From Enterocloster lavalensis (GTDB lineage: Bacteria; Bacillota; Clostridia; Lachnospirales; Lachnospiraceae), in the NCBI RefSeq assembly GCF_902364025.1, contig NZ_CABJCG010000004.1:186001-250000 (forward strand): 64,000 bases of DNA, written 5' to 3'. The translations under genes and the position numbers were made by a program. The notes beneath the pieces were generated by a model. It saw nothing but the letters and a program-made list of their open reading frames with translations. It did no database searches and was not told where the DNA came from. This document shows positions 41,957 to 51,078 of the stretch, piece by piece; position 1 is the stretch's first letter, and every line of letters begins with the position of its first letter.

Positions 41957-43032
41957 TTTGATCCCTCCGTCTTTCTGGTCAAAGCATAGAGAATCATACC
42001 ATTGGAAACAATGATACGGATAACCTCGCTCATATCCATATGAATCATGGAATTGATTACCGTTGGGGTCATGGTCACGATACCCTGGAACAGGAACGTA
42101 CCGATGATAACGTTGGTAATGGTCGCCTTGTTGACCGAAGCGCCGCCGATCAGGATAGCGGAAACCGCGGGAAGGGCCATATAGAACGGCGCCATGTACA
42201 GCTGGATAAAGCCGAAGCCCTGCTCATACATCAGGATGCCGATGGCGGCCAGCCAGGTGGACATAATCACCGAGAGCATTCTCGTCTTGTCGATGTTGAT
42301 ACCGGAAGCTCTGGCGAAGTTGGGGTTGGAACCCACAGCGGTCATGGCCGTACCGGTTTTGGTGTGGAGAAACGCCCACATCAGGAAGGCCAGCACCGCG
42401 AAGAACAGAAGGCTACCCACCGGAATGGAGAGATTTCCAATCTGAATATGCAGGAAGTTGGCCAGGACCTTATCGTAAAAGCCCTCCAGGGAGATGGTGG
42501 TACGAAGTCCCTTGCCCGACAGTCCCCAAACCATGGTCGGACTGTTGTAGGGCAGCAAAAGCCACATCATACACATGAAGGAAACCGATGAGAAGCCCAC
42601 ATAGGTGGCGATCATCATCTCCCCGCCCTTGATCTTGTTTAACAGCCAGCCGTAGCCGCCGCCTAAGATCAGAGCAAAGGGCGTTGCGATCACGATTGCC
42701 ATCACAAAGCTCAGGGGACCGGTGAAGCCGAACTGGATGGACATGGTCGCTCCCAGCAGGCCGGAGATGATGCCCAGGGGCAGTCCGAAGTTCAGTCCGC
42801 AGCCCGAGTGCACCATGGGTACCATCGCCAGAACCATTACTGCGTTCCAGCTGAAACGGTTGATTGTGTTACTGATCTGTGTGGGGAGATCCGCCCCCAC
42901 CACGGGCGCCAGGATGAACAGCGCCAGAAGGAATCCGGCGATGATCACTCTGGGAAGGCCGAAATTATGAACGAATTCCGTGATTTTGCCTTTCAATCCG
43001 GAACCGGCTGTATTATCTGCATTTTTTCCCAT
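41953..43032 (-). CDS. ABC importer permease (BPD_transp_2), first of two
   Basis: 359 residues, paralogous to the next permease: AVGSNPNFARASGINIDKTRMLSVIMSTWLAAIG and LIGGASVNKATITNVIIG. The N-terminus is longer and cytoplasmic before the first helix. It follows the ATPase gene by 12 nt. Confidence 0.9.
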   Translation of the reverse strand: MGKNADNTAGSGLKGKITEFVHNFGLPRVIIAGFLLALFILAPVVGADLPTQISNTINRFSWNAVMVLAMVPMVHSGCGLNFGLPLGIISGLLGATMSIQFGFTGPLSFVMAIVIATPFALILGGGYGWLLNKIKGGEMMIATYVGFSSVSFMCMMWLLLPYNSPTMVWGLSGKGLRTTISLEGFYDKVLANFLHIQIGNLSIPVGSLLFFAVLAFLMWAFLHTKTGTAMTAVGSNPNFARASGINIDKTRMLSVIMSTWLAAIGILMYEQGFGFIQLYMAPFYMALPAVSAILIGGASVNKATITNVIIGTFLFQGIVTMTPTVINSMIHMDMSEVIRIIVSNGMILYALTRKTEGSK

Positions 43033-43044
43033 GCTGTCTCCCCC

Positions 43045-44634
43045 TTATTTAACCTGACTGACCATCAGCAGGCCGAATTTTTCCGAAGATTCGGTAGCCG
43101 GCAGGATTCCAGCTATCTTACCGCCCGAAACAATGGCGATGCGGTCACAGGTTGTCCGCAATTCCTCAAGCTCGGACGAAATCATCACTACCGTGACGCC
43201 GTGTTCCCTGTTAAACTTCTTGAGGGCGTCCAAAACCAGTGATTTCGCGCCGACGTCGATTCCTCTCGTGGGCTCGGATACAAACAGGAATTTAGGCTGA
43301 AGCGCAAAGGCCTTGGCCAGGCACACCTTCTGCTGGTTGCCTCCGGAGAGCTCCTTTGCCTTCTGTTTGGAACTGGTACACTTGATCATCAGCTCGTCAA
43401 TATATTTCTGGGTCACCTCATGGATCGCCTTTTCATCTCTCCAGCTCACCAGGCCGCCCAGATATTTTTTCAGGAATCTGCCCTGAATCTGCATGGCCGT
43501 GAACGCCACGTTCCACTCCAGCGTCTCGTCCAGCAGCAGGCCTACGCCTCTTCTGTCCTCCGACACAAAGGCCAGGGAGGAATCCAGACATTTTCTCGGG
43601 TTGTTTAACGGGATGCTCTGACCGTCGAATTCCACGGTGCCGCCCGCATCGTAAAGCCCCATAACGCCGTTGGGAATTCCCAGCTTGCCCTGTCCGGCCA
43701 GGCCGCCGATTCCCAGAATCTCGCCTTCCTTGATATCCAGGGTCACATTGCGCACCGTCTCGCCGGGCATATCCACCCAGAGGTTGCGGATGCTCATAAT
43801 GTTTTTAGCGTTGGGGTTGATCTTGATATCCGCCTTAGCCGCGGACGCGATATTTCTTCCCACCATCCATTTGGTGATATCCGCCACGTCCGTTTCCTTA
43901 GAGGGAACATCTTTTACCACATACCCGTCGCGCATGATCACAACCTTGTCGCAGACCGAAAGAATCTCATGCAGACGATGGGTGATGAAAATCACGGCAA
44001 TACCTTTGGCAGCCATGCCGCGAATGGAGCTCAGAAGCGCCTCGGCCTCCTGCTCGGTCAGAACGGCCGTCGGCTCGTCCAGGATCAGGAGCTTTAACTG
44101 CTCCTTGCTGAGCTCGCGGGCGATCTCGGTAAACTGCTTGTGGCCCACCGGCATATCGCTGATCGCCATGTCCGCATCGATCTTAACGCCCATTTTGTCA
44201 ATGGCCTGTTCGGACAGCTCTGCCATCTTCTTGTAATCCAAAGTGTCCAGACGATCTCCGAATACCTCGGCGATCACACTCTTTTTCCTCGGTTCGCGGT
44301 TGAGCAGGATATTTTCAGTGGCCGTGAAGCCGGGGATCAGGGAAAATTCCTGATGGACCATGCCGATACCCGCATGCAGGGCATCGAAGGGGGTGTTGAA
44401 GCTGACCTTCTCGCCGTTAATCAGCACGTCGCCCTCATATCCGCCGGTCTCTCTGATCACGTCCATACCAAAGAGAAGCTTCATCAGGGTACTCTTGCCG
44501 GCGCCGTTTTCGCCCACAAGGCCCAGAACCTCGCCGGTATTCAGCTTGAAATTGATATCAGTCAGGACCTGGTTTCCAAAGAAGTCCTTCTTTATATTTC
44601 GCATCTCCAACAAAGGAGCGTTATTTTCTATCAT
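43045..44634 (-). CDS. ABC importer ATPase with two nucleotide-binding domains
   Basis: 529 residues, RbsA/MglA-like. The first domain has Walker A GENGAGKSTLMKLLFG and Walker B LLILDEPTAVL, with an unusual signature MPVGHKQFTEIAREL. The second has a degenerate P-loop GGLAGQGKLGIPNG and signature LSGGNQQKVCLAKAF. This asymmetry is normal for the family. ATG at 44634. It is separated from the binding-protein gene by a perfect hairpin at 44656-44677. Confidence 0.92.
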   Translation of the reverse strand: MIENNAPLLEMRNIKKDFFGNQVLTDINFKLNTGEVLGLVGENGAGKSTLMKLLFGMDVIRETGGYEGDVLINGEKVSFNTPFDALHAGIGMVHQEFSLIPGFTATENILLNREPRKKSVIAEVFGDRLDTLDYKKMAELSEQAIDKMGVKIDADMAISDMPVGHKQFTEIARELSKEQLKLLILDEPTAVLTEQEAEALLSSIRGMAAKGIAVIFITHRLHEILSVCDKVVIMRDGYVVKDVPSKETDVADITKWMVGRNIASAAKADIKINPNAKNIMSIRNLWVDMPGETVRNVTLDIKEGEILGIGGLAGQGKLGIPNGVMGLYDAGGTVEFDGQSIPLNNPRKCLDSSLAFVSEDRRGVGLLLDETLEWNVAFTAMQIQGRFLKKYLGGLVSWRDEKAIHEVTQKYIDELMIKCTSSKQKAKELSGGNQQKVCLAKAFALQPKFLFVSEPTRGIDVGAKSLVLDALKKFNREHGVTVVMISSELEELRTTCDRIAIVSGGKIAGILPATESSEKFGLLMVSQVK

Positions 44635-44655
44635 ATTGTGCCCACCTATAACAAT

Positions 44656-44677
44656 GGGGGAGGAAATTTCCTCCCCC
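44656..44677. terminator. Intercistronic hairpin between binding protein and ATPase genes
   Basis: A perfect 22-bp palindrome centred on AAATTT with GGGGG/CCCCC ends. The T-run is weak on the minus strand, so it more likely stabilises the binding-protein mRNA or reduces read-through. Confidence 0.6.
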
Positions 44678-44709
44678 TGTTTCCCATACTTGCTATTTTT
44701 ATAAGCGAC

Positions 44710-46017
44710 TTATTTAATGGTGAAATACTTCTCCGGAACCTCAACCTGAGTGGAGCCCATGAAGTGTCCGGGATTGCCCATGATGTAGGTGTCCTGATAT
44801 ACCAGGAATACATTGCCCAGCTTAACGCCGGTGTCTACGTTGGTGTAGTTGGAGCCGTTCCACTCCGCCTTGGGTGAATATTTCTGATATGCCTTCGCGA
44901 TATCGTCCATGTCGTCCAGCTCGCTCTCGCCGTTGAGCACGTTCATAGCGTGCTGTGCAAGACCTGCGCTCTGGATGTAGCCGTAGGAGTATGCCCATGT
45001 GCCGAAGTGGTCAGCGCCGCCCTTCTCGCAGATGGTGGACTCAACCTTTGCAAGGATCTTCTCGAAATCGCCGGCCTCAGCGGTCAGGTCGATACCAAGA
45101 GCTCCCGGATAACCCATTAACGGGGAGGGAAGGTCAGCCTCGATGAAGTAGCCGCCGTACTCAAGCAGCTGCTTTAACAGGGGCTCGGTGTGCGCGTCGT
45201 TGGTACAGAAGTAAGCAGCGTTCTCGCCGTACTTCTCAACCCACTCCGGAACCTTCTCCAGAATGTAAGCCTGAGCGCCGGCAACGCCAACGTCGGAGGT
45301 GGGATCGGGAGCGGTCTCAAGTACGAACTTCATGCCGAACTCCTCGCAGGCTGCCTGCATGATGGCCACACGGCGGCTCATGGTCTCATAAGCCATATGA
45401 CGCGGGAAGGAGATATGTACGAAGGTGTCGCAGCCCAGCTCGTGAGCGGTGCGGATGATCAGGTAGCCGCGGGCAACGAAGTCGTTGTTGCAGACCAGAT
45501 CGGCCGCGCTGCCGATCTCCGGCAGATCCTCGTGGCTCTCACCTGCGATACACAGGATGTCGGGGCGGCTCTCTTTGATCTTACGGAACGCCTCGGTGGT
45601 GCCCGGTACGGACTGGTTAACGATGATCGCCTTCATCTGGGGATCATCGGAAAGGTTTACGATTGTCTGGATTGTGGTCTCAAGCTCCTCGGTGAAGTTG
45701 TCCGGGTAGATGGCAAGCTTTACCATGTCCTCGCCGTACTCTGCCTGGAACGCTTCTGCGCCGCGGCGGTCGTCCTCGGACTGGGAAACGGAACCGGTTA
45801 CGATACCAATGTGGTAATCGGCGGCAGCCTTCTCGCCGGCGGCCTCGGTCCCTTCTTTGGCTTCCTCAGCCTTGGTTTCCTCTGCTTTTGTCTCCTCAGC
45901 CTTAGTCTCGGCCTGTGTCTCAACGGCCTTGGTCTGAGGCGTGCTGCTGCTGTTTCCGCAGGCTGCAAGCGAAGAGATCATGATCGCTGCCAGCGAAATA
46001 CTAAGAATTTTTTTCAT
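44710..46017 (-). CDS. DUF3798 substrate-binding lipoprotein
   Basis: 435 residues from ATG 46017 (GGAGG at 5 nt). The lipobox is SLAAC near residue 20, followed by a Lys/Glu/Ala-rich linker with repeated KAEET. The binding domain starts YHIGIVTGSVSQSEDDRRGAEAF and includes IVNQSVPGTTEAFRKIKESRPDI. DUF3798 is the periplasmic-binding-like component of a Nup/BMP-type importer. The ligand is not established and not readable here. It is the first gene, highly expressed if the consensus promoter at 46068-46096 is used. Confidence 0.9.
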   Translation of the reverse strand: MKKILSISLAAIMISSLAACGNSSSTPQTKAVETQAETKAEETKAEETKAEEAKEGTEAAGEKAAADYHIGIVTGSVSQSEDDRRGAEAFQAEYGEDMVKLAIYPDNFTEELETTIQTIVNLSDDPQMKAIIVNQSVPGTTEAFRKIKESRPDILCIAGESHEDLPEIGSAADLVCNNDFVARGYLIIRTAHELGCDTFVHISFPRHMAYETMSRRVAIMQAACEEFGMKFVLETAPDPTSDVGVAGAQAYILEKVPEWVEKYGENAAYFCTNDAHTEPLLKQLLEYGGYFIEADLPSPLMGYPGALGIDLTAEAGDFEKILAKVESTICEKGGADHFGTWAYSYGYIQSAGLAQHAMNVLNGESELDDMDDIAKAYQKYSPKAEWNGSNYTNVDTGVKLGNVFLVYQDTYIMGNPGHFMGSTQVEVPEKYFTIK

Positions 46018-46067
46018 ACTAACCTCCATCATCTTATTTTGTTAATAAGTTTTATAGTATCTTCATA

Positions 46068-46096
46068 ATTGTAACAACATGTACCGTGTTTGTCAA
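46068..46096 (-). promoter_or_regulatory. Predicted strong promoter of the DUF3798 operon
   Basis: TTGACA (46091-46096) and TACAAT (46068-46073), 17-nt spacer, minus strand; leader about 45 nt. Confidence 0.82.
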
Positions 46097-46152
46097 CTGG
46101 TCGCGCACATTTGTTTCCACGGATTACACACAAACGGTTGCCCCTGGATGGT

Positions 46153-47493
46153 TCAGCCCACAATTTCCACCTTTCGGATCAGGTCGATGGCCCACGCCTC
46201 GTCCTCCGCCCGCCCGGAGGTGATGCTGACGATTGTCAGCTGGTCCCTGTACGCGATCTGGGCCGCCACAGTGTAGGCGATGCTCTCCTTAAGCCCCGTA
46301 TCCTCCTGAGGTTCCCCGCGCCTGAAAGCCAGGCTCTCGCCCACCAGCACCGCATTGGTCACCGCCGGTTTTCCCGGCAGCGGCCGCTTTGACGGCTTGT
46401 AGACCGCAAGCTTCCCGGTCACGCCGCCCGCGGCGAATTCCTCCGTCCGCAGCACCGTCTCCCGCTCAAAGGGCTCCGGGCGAATCTGGGCGTCCCCCTC
46501 GGTCTTGACCGCGCAGATGTAGTAATCCCGGCGGTTTCCATCGCTCTCATCATAATAGCGCTCCGAGTTTCCCTGGGTCTGCAGATCGTAGAGAAAGCTT
46601 CCCGGCACCGCAAAGCGCATCCGGCCGATGGTCCGCTGCAAAAGCCCTCTGCGGCAGCCCACGGGCTGCTCCTCCGTCATGGGGCACACGCCGGTTAAGT
46701 CCACCGGTTCATGTCCGTCCAAAGCGCACACCTCCCGGTATTCCGCCACGGGAAACGGCACCGTCCGGTCCATTTCCAGGGTCTTTTCCAGCAGGCGGAT
46801 CACCTCGCGATTGACCAGCAGGTCCTCATTACTGCGGGAGGAGGGCTTGAAATAACACTGCTGATTCAACAGCACCAGGGCGCAGTTGCGGAAATACCAG
46901 GCATCCTTCTCCTCGTCGCACCACACAAAAAAGTCCTTGGCAAAGGCATTTGTCAGCCCGGACTGGACAATCCCCTTAAGCTCCCGGACGCCGAAGCCCC
47001 GGATATGGGTCATCACGATCCCCGGCTGCTCCTGGGGCAGGTAATAGTCCGAGGGCCAGCACACCAGCTTGCCCTCGCCCGTCCCCACCCGGGACACAAT
47101 GGCGTGGAGCAGCTTCTTAAACCAGCCGTAGAAATACTCCCGGCGCATGCGCTCGAAATTCCGGTCCGCGTAAAACCCGGTGGGGTCCTTCACCGAAAGC
47201 TTCAGGCTACCCCTGGCCGCGAACAGTTCCAGAAAATAGACCACGGCCGCATGAAATCCCGGCCCTGCAATATTGGTCTGGCTGTCCCCCACCAGCTGCT
47301 TTCCCTTCCAGGTCATCCACAAAAATCCTTCCGGGCACAGCTGGTAGACCACATATCCGGAAATCACGTCGCAGTGATACCCCAGCTCCTTTGCCAGCCC
47401 TTTCGTGAACCCTGCGGTCTGCTCCCCGTCCCAGGGCTTTGTGCCCGTCAGGCTCATCTTCGGTTCCATCGTAAATGAAATGGTAATGCTCAT
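46153..47493 (-). CDS. Unrecognised 446-aa protein
   Basis: I do not recognise the family. From ATG 47493 (AAAGGAT upstream) the protein starts MSITISFTMEPKMSLTG and shows no signal peptide or membrane helix. It is rich in aromatic residues (CWPSDYYLPQEQPG, DYYICAVKTEGD) and has scattered Cys. The C-terminal half has an alternating pattern suggesting beta sheet, ending LTIVSITSGRAEDEAWAIDLIRKVEIVG. It lies 54 nt after the LysR gene stop on the same strand and before the DUF3798 promoter. An in-frame GTG at 47514 is an alternative start. Confidence 0.72.
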   Translation of the reverse strand: MSITISFTMEPKMSLTGTKPWDGEQTAGFTKGLAKELGYHCDVISGYVVYQLCPEGFLWMTWKGKQLVGDSQTNIAGPGFHAAVVYFLELFAARGSLKLSVKDPTGFYADRNFERMRREYFYGWFKKLLHAIVSRVGTGEGKLVCWPSDYYLPQEQPGIVMTHIRGFGVRELKGIVQSGLTNAFAKDFFVWCDEEKDAWYFRNCALVLLNQQCYFKPSSRSNEDLLVNREVIRLLEKTLEMDRTVPFPVAEYREVCALDGHEPVDLTGVCPMTEEQPVGCRRGLLQRTIGRMRFAVPGSFLYDLQTQGNSERYYDESDGNRRDYYICAVKTEGDAQIRPEPFERETVLRTEEFAAGGVTGKLAVYKPSKRPLPGKPAVTNAVLVGESLAFRRGEPQEDTGLKESIAYTVAAQIAYRDQLTIVSITSGRAEDEAWAIDLIRKVEIVG

Positions 47494-47547
47494 CTGACCA
47501 ATCCTTTCTCCCACTTCCTATTTCTATGTCCGCAAAACACACAACTC

Positions 47548-48441
47548 TCACTTGCCCCGGAGCTGCTCGTAAATCTCCCGGATGTTCTCAATAATCTCCG
47601 GGTGCATGAAATCCTTCAGATAAACAATATCGATCTGGCGGACCATACTGGAATTCTCGATCGGGATGACAGCCAGCCGTCCGGCCGCCGCTTCCTCCCT
47701 GCAGGCGCTCTTGGCGATCACCGTGATCCCCATATCCATGCTCACCAGCTCCTTAATCATTGCCACGTTGTCCAGCTCCATCATCACATTGAATCCCTCC
47801 AGGGACAGCCCCCTGGCCTCCAGATGTTTCTCAAACAGCTGTCTCGTTCCGGCGCTGCGGCTGCGCAGAATCAGCTTTTCGTGGCGGATATCCTCCACGG
47901 AAGCCGTCTTGGCCCGGGCCAGCCGGTGCATGGGCGAAACGGCCAGGCAAAGGTAATCCGTGTCCAGAGCCGTGGTCACCAGGCTCTCATCCGGCACCGC
48001 GCCCTCCACAACCCCAAAATCCAGCTCATAGGTTTTGAGCCGGTTATAAATTTTTTGAATCGTGTTCATACAAATGTTTATATGTATTTTGGGATTTTCA
48101 TTGCAGAGCGTGGCCAAAACCTGGGGCAGAATAGTCTCGCCGGCCGTAGGGGTGATGCCCACGTTTAAGTGCCCTGCCCCCGTCTTGCTGTCCTCCAGCG
48201 CCTGGCAGGCATTCGCGTACACAGCGGCAGCCCGCTTGGCATATTGTACGAGAATTTTCCCCTGCGGCGTCAATTTCAGCTTATTTTTATCCCTATAAAA
48301 TAATTTAATATTAAATTCCGTTTCCAGCAGCCGTATGTGATGGCTCACCGCCGGCTGCGTCAGGTTCAGTTTCGCCGCCGCTTTCGTGTAACTTCCGGTT
48401 TGTACCACTGCCAGAAGCGTATTCGCCTTTGAATCAAACAT
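47548..48441 (-). CDS. LysR-family transcriptional regulator
   Basis: 297 residues from ATG 48441, with GGAGG at 7 nt. The helix-turn-helix is FDSKANTLLAVVQTGSYTKAAAKLNLTQPAVSHHIRLLE, followed by the usual effector domain with LNVGITPTAGETILPQVLA. It is divergent from the antiporter gene at 48712, the common layout for a LysR protein and its target. It may also control the unknown gene downstream. Confidence 0.92.
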   Translation of the reverse strand: MFDSKANTLLAVVQTGSYTKAAAKLNLTQPAVSHHIRLLETEFNIKLFYRDKNKLKLTPQGKILVQYAKRAAAVYANACQALEDSKTGAGHLNVGITPTAGETILPQVLATLCNENPKIHINICMNTIQKIYNRLKTYELDFGVVEGAVPDESLVTTALDTDYLCLAVSPMHRLARAKTASVEDIRHEKLILRSRSAGTRQLFEKHLEARGLSLEGFNVMMELDNVAMIKELVSMDMGITVIAKSACREEAAAGRLAVIPIENSSMVRQIDIVYLKDFMHPEIIENIREIYEQLRGK

Positions 48442-48497
48442 ACCCCGTCCTCCTGAGCAGCATAAATTTTCTTTATGCCCCAATCAATTTATATCAT

Positions 48498-48526
48498 TTG
48501 ATTTTATCACCAAACGCTACTATAAT
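48498..48526 (+). promoter_or_regulatory. Predicted promoter between lysR and the antiporter gene
   Basis: TTGATT (48498-48503) and TATAAT (48521-48526), 17-nt spacer. On the other strand TTGATT-N17-TAAAAT overlaps the same bases, so the divergent promoters may compete. Confidence 0.5.
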
Positions 48527-48673
48527 CAAGCAGAACAAAGAAATAGCTTCATTCCACCGGGGGAACGCGTGGATAAAAGCCGCTTATGTATGAAAGGCTG
48601 GAAAGCCTGTGACCGACGCATTTAAGTATGATTTCCGGTATTTCATATATACACGGCTTTGAGCTATGACAGA

Positions 48674-48690
48674 ATGTATCAGTTATACAT
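48674..48690. promoter_or_regulatory. LysR-type dyad before the antiporter gene
   Basis: ATGTAT-CAGTT-ATACAT contains the T-N11-A pattern of LysR binding sites. It lies 22 bp before the antiporter ATG, a position suited to repression. Confidence 0.45.
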
Positions 48691-48711
48691 AATGGAAAGG
48701 GGAGTATCACT

Positions 48712-50034
48712 ATGGCTCAAATTTTATTAAATCTTCATGGTTCCGGAATCATCCTCACCGCGGCAATTATGCTGATTTCCGGATTTCTGTTCACAAGACT
48801 CACCAAACTGGCGCACCTTCCCAACGTCACCGGATATATTCTGTCCGGTGTTTTGATCGGGCCCTGGTGCCTGCACCTGGTTCCCCAGGAGTATATCAGC
48901 CAGATGGATTTCATCACCGACGTGGCGCTGGCCTTCATCGCCTTCGGCGTGGGCAAATACTTCAAGCTCTCGGCTCTGAAAAAGAGCGGAATCAAGGTCG
49001 TCATCCTGACCCTGTTTGAATCCCTCACCGCCGGCGTGCTGATCACCATCGTCATGCTGCTGTTAGGGTTGTCCCTGCCCTTCTCGCTGCTGCTGGGCGC
49101 CATCGGCTGTGCCACCGCGCCGGCCTCCACCATCATGACCATCCGCCAGTACAAGGCGAAAGGCCACTTTATCGACACAATCCTGCAGGTCGTTGCTTTA
49201 GACGACGCTGTTGCCCTGATCGCGTTCAGCGTGTGCGCCGCCATCGTGCAGGCCACCGCAGGCGAGGGCGGCCTGAACATGACCCAGCTTCTGCTGCCCA
49301 TTTTCTTCAACATCGTGGCTCTGCTCATCGGCGGAGGCAGCGGCTGGCTCCTCAGCAAGCTGATCCACGAGCGCCGCAGCAAAGACCACAGCCTGGTGCT
49401 GGCCTGCGTGTGCATCATGGGCGTGGCCGGTTTCTGTTCCACCATGAACGTATCCCCGCTGCTGGCCTGCATGGCCTCCGGCACCATCTACATCAACACC
49501 AGCGGCAACAAGCACCTGTTCAAGCAGCTGAACCAGTTCACCCCGCCTCTGTTGGTTATGTTCTTCGTGCTGTCCGGCATGCGGCTCTCTCTGCCCAGCC
49601 TGATCAGCGCCGGTTTTGTGGGCGTGATCTACTTCCTGGTCCGCATCGTTGGCAAATACCTCGGCTCCACCCTGGGCGCCCTGGTAACCAATGCGACACC
49701 TGAGATCAAGAAATACTTCGGTCTTGCCTTAATCCCCCAGGCAGGCGTATCCATCGGCCTGGCCGTGCTTGGCCAGAGAATGCTTCCGGCCGCCAGCGGC
49801 GAGATGCTCTCCACGATCATCCTGTCCAGCGGAATCCTCTACGAGATGGTCGGTCCGGCCTGCGCCAAAGCCGCCATCCGCCTCTCCGGCAGCATCCCCG
49901 CCAAGAAGGCCGAGACCAAACCCGCCGCCAAAGCGGCCAAACCCGAGCAGCCCGCCGACGCCCCCCAGAAAGTCGCCTCCCAGGATCTGGCCTCCGAAGC
50001 AGCTTTGGAGCTGGCCGCCGCTCATCACTCCTAG
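48712..50034 (+). CDS. CPA2-family cation:proton antiporter
   Basis: 440 residues with about twelve hydrophobic segments. LAHLPNVTGYILSGVLIGPW, GAIGCATAPASTIMTIRQYKAKG and VVALDDAVALIAFSV (DD motif for cation exchange) identify a KefB/NapA-like antiporter. A soluble Ala/Pro/Lys-rich C-terminal tail of about 45 residues replaces the RCK domain of KefB. ATG at 48712 with GGGGAG at 9 nt. A strong terminator follows. Confidence 0.9.
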   Translation: MAQILLNLHGSGIILTAAIMLISGFLFTRLTKLAHLPNVTGYILSGVLIGPWCLHLVPQEYISQMDFITDVALAFIAFGVGKYFKLSALKKSGIKVVILTLFESLTAGVLITIVMLLLGLSLPFSLLLGAIGCATAPASTIMTIRQYKAKGHFIDTILQVVALDDAVALIAFSVCAAIVQATAGEGGLNMTQLLLPIFFNIVALLIGGGSGWLLSKLIHERRSKDHSLVLACVCIMGVAGFCSTMNVSPLLACMASGTIYINTSGNKHLFKQLNQFTPPLLVMFFVLSGMRLSLPSLISAGFVGVIYFLVRIVGKYLGSTLGALVTNATPEIKKYFGLALIPQAGVSIGLAVLGQRMLPAASGEMLSTIILSSGILYEMVGPACAKAAIRLSGSIPAKKAETKPAAKAAKPEQPADAPQKVASQDLASEAALELAAAHHS

Positions 50035-50073
50035 AGTGTATCTGAAAACTCATTCAAACCAAAACCAAACCTC

Positions 50074-50104
50074 AAGCCGCCGGCCAACACCGGCGGCTTT
50101 CTTG
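50074..50104 (+). terminator. Terminator after the antiporter gene
   Basis: AAGCCGCCGG/CCGGCGGCTT with a 6-nt loop and TTTCTTGTT after it. Confidence 0.9.
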
Positions 50105-50279
50105 TTCAAATCAAACTTCCCTCAATCCCGCTTTCATCTCATGACAAATGTCACTCCCAAAATGACAAACTCCATATGTTCCTCCCTTTCTCTTCATGAT
50201 ACAATCAAGAAAACATAGCTCCTATCGACAGCCTTTGGCTGCCGGCAAGGTACAATATTCTCATAAAAGGAGGCGCGCC

Positions 50280-50750
50280 ATGAAAAAGTACATTCCCCTG
50301 CATCTCATAAATTTCTATCTCATCCCCACAGCCCAGTACGCCCTGACCCTACGCCGCCATCCGGACTGCGACACCGGCGACCTGGGCCTGGGGCTGCTCT
50401 TGGGAACCATCCCGCTGGGCTGCTTTCTTATCTCCCTGCTCTACGGCCTCCATCCCCAAAAATCCTTCATCCTCCATTCCGCCCTCTGTCCACTCCTCGC
50501 CCTCCCCATCTCCCTCCTGGACATCCTGGCCGGCCCCACCCTGCTCAACCACCTCCATGGAGCCTACATCCTCTACACCGGCTACTTCACCATTTCCCTC
50601 CTCGGCGGTCTCACCGGCCGTCTCCTCAACCTAGCCCACACCACTCTAACCTCCCGCAAAACACCCCCTCCCAACACATCCCCAGCTCCACCCAAAAAAT
50701 CCCCCTCCCCCCCCAAAAAAATTATAAAATCCCCTTCCCCCAACCCCTAG
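50280..50750 (+). CDS. Unrecognised small polytopic membrane protein
   Basis: 156 residues from ATG 50280, with a perfect AAGGAGG at 7 nt. Four hydrophobic segments are visible, the first opening MKKYIPLHLINFYLIPTAQY and the later ones LGLLLGTIPLGCFLISLLYG, ALPISLLDILAG and TISLLGGLTG. The last 30 residues are Pro/Lys/Ser rich from a C- and A-rich tract that runs up to the folded element at 50754. No family recognised. Confidence 0.72.
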   Translation: MKKYIPLHLINFYLIPTAQYALTLRRHPDCDTGDLGLGLLLGTIPLGCFLISLLYGLHPQKSFILHSALCPLLALPISLLDILAGPTLLNHLHGAYILYTGYFTISLLGGLTGRLLNLAHTTLTSRKTPPPNTSPAPPKKSPSPPKKIIKSPSPNP

Positions 50751-50753
50751 CGG

Positions 50754-50997
50754 GTGAGGCGGCGGGAACCGGGGATGGAGGCGACTTTGGAGCGATTCGC
50801 AGCGACTTAGGGGGAAGGGACGCGAAAAGGTGGGATTGCGCAGGGCTCTCAAAGCCCGGAGCAAAGCGGGGGCGGAGGGGCCGGCATCAGGCCGGCGCCG
50901 GAGCTCGGAGCGGTGCCCGCCTTTTCGTGTTCCTTCCCCCTTAGACGCTGCCATCGCGGAGACCCGGAGTCTCCAGCCCCGGTTCCCGCCGCCTCAC
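50754..50997. repeat. Large folded intergenic element (about 244 bp)
   Basis: The ends are a perfect 21-bp inverted repeat (50754-50774 and 50977-50997; core GGCGGGAACCGGGG). A second, imperfect pair of about 38 bp (50792-50830 and 50921-50958) stacks inside it. Inner hairpins include GGAGAC/GTCTCC, GGGCT/AGCCC and GCCGGC/GCCGGC. No convincing gene lies inside. It may be a MITE, a structured RNA or a chromosomal repeat; no target duplication is clear. Confidence 0.75.
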
Positions 50998-51010
50998 GAA
51001 CGGATGCATC

Positions 51011-51057
51011 AAAAAAGGCCGCGCCCCCTGAAAACAATTCCAGGGCCAGCACAGCCT
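51011..51057 (-). terminator. Terminator after gpmI
   Basis: On the minus strand GGCTGTGC pairs with GCGCGGCC (with G-T pairs) and CCCTG with CAGGG, followed by six T. Confidence 0.75.
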
Positions 51058-51078
51058 ATTTTTCTCTAATCTTCTATC

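Noticed and set aside
50754..50997. CRISPR array or coding gene in the GC-rich stretch
   Set aside because: The repeats are inverted, not spaced direct repeats, and the frames across it are produced by GC bias.
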